64,000 nt of DNA from an uncultured Rubripirellula sp. (GTDB taxonomy: Bacteria > Planctomycetota > Planctomycetia > Pirellulales > Pirellulaceae): the NCBI GenBank assembly GCA_938075415.1, contig CALJHC010000018.1:62001-126000 (forward strand), read 5' to 3'. This document shows positions 63,772-64,000 of this stretch, piece after piece. Within the stretch, counting starts at the first letter, position 1, and each line of letters begins with the position of its first letter. The notes under the pieces were generated by a model. It was given only the letters and a program-made list of their open reading frames with translations, ran no database searches and was not told the origin of the DNA. The position numbers and the translations under genes are program-made.

Positions 63772-64000
63772 ATGACCGCTAAGATCTTAGGTATCGGTTG
63801 CTGTGTTCCCAATGGCGCGATAGAGCAGCAAGAGAGCTCTGATTTTGCGATTCGGACGCTGAACGCCTCCGAGAAGATGCTTCGCCGCATCCAACTACTC
63901 TATCGTCGAACTGGGATCGAACGTCGTCACAGTGTCCTGATTAACTCGGATCCAAATTCCACCGATGGATTCCGGCGATTTTATCCTCAGGCCTCAAACG
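63772..64000 (+). CDS. type III polyketide synthase (chalcone-synthase-like), 5' part only
   Basis: Read directly from the ATG at 63772 to the right edge (76 codons, no stop). KILGIGCCVPNGAIEQQESS and MLRRIQLLYRRTGIERRHSVL match the N-terminus of type III polyketide synthases (thiolase fold, Lys/Arg-rich RRTGIxRRHSVL block). Family enzymes extend acyl-CoA starters with malonyl-CoA to make pyrones, resorcinols or similar lipids. The catalytic Cys-His-Asn lie beyond the window, so activity cannot be judged. A 3-oxoacyl-ACP synthase III is the less likely alternative. Confidence 0.75.
   Translation, partial: MTAKILGIGCCVPNGAIEQQESSDFAIRTLNASEKMLRRIQLLYRRTGIERRHSVLINSDPNSTDGFRRFYPQASN

Overview
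The window looks like chromosomal DNA of a planctomycete, most likely a Pirellulaceae (Rhodopirellula-like) bacterium. The evidence is the family content: a YTV-repeat protein, a PVC-type dehydrogenase with a CxxCH heme site, formylglycine-type sulfatases, a DUF1080 (3-keto-disaccharide hydrolase) fusion, a DUF1573 protein, PQQ-type beta-propellers, and a methenyl-tetrahydromethanopterin cyclohydrolase, which is rare in bacteria outside methylotrophs and planctomycetes. Genes are mostly single or in short overlapping pairs, and many intergenic gaps are 300-800 bp. I saw no rRNA, tRNA, insertion sequence, phage gene or CRISPR array.

Layout. 1-12 kb: an ABC exporter pair (cut by the left edge), homoserine dehydrogenase, an AEC carrier, a CoA-disulfide reductase/rhodanese fusion, a PhnP-like metallo-hydrolase, a TIM-barrel protein, a HAD phosphatase and UbiE/MenG. 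12.6-24 kb: a surface and degradation block with the Cys-rich YTV protein, DUF1573, a YejM/LtaS-like membrane phosphoethanolamine-transferase or sulfatase relative, a sulfatase, a zinc-ribbon protein, agmatine deiminase, an esterase and a Lys/Ala-rich small protein. 24.4-28.2 kb: hpf-ptsN-ptsH-ptsI, a regulatory (PTS-Ntr-like) phosphorelay beside the ribosome hibernation factor, preceded by a possible structured leader. 28.3-37.5 kb: housekeeping genes (DUF2344, RNase G/E, pdxJ, accC, accB, a Xaa-Pro peptidase, a hydroxypyruvate-isomerase-like protein). 37.9-43.1 kb: an HlyD-like adaptor overlapping an exported terpene-cyclase-fold protein, a membrane protein and a LarA-family protein. 43.9-51.8 kb: a DUF1080/sugar-dehydrogenase fusion, a PQQ propeller, an exported peroxiredoxin, a TIM-barrel protein and an alpha/beta hydrolase. 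51.8-55.5 kb: an overlapping operon, mch - ATP-grasp ligase - OleC-like AMP ligase. 56.2-64 kb: def-fmt, a 989-residue PVC-type heme protein, a sulfatase, and the start of a type III polyketide synthase.

How the parts work together. The C1 genes (mch and the ATP-grasp ligase that may glutamylate its cofactor) point to tetrahydromethanopterin-dependent formaldehyde oxidation. The sulfatases, DUF1080/GSDH fusion, PQQ propeller and TIM-barrel proteins fit the sulfated-polysaccharide lifestyle of marine planctomycetes. def and fmt act at opposite ends of N-formyl-methionine handling, and accB/accC feed fatty-acid synthesis.

The less expected observations are: two arrays with an exact 16-residue period in the YTV protein; at least eight short tandem-repeat clusters (13-21 bp units), all between genes; a 16-nt near-perfect inverted repeat bracketing about 200 nt just upstream of hpf; and the coupling of an OleC-like ligase to C1 cofactor genes.
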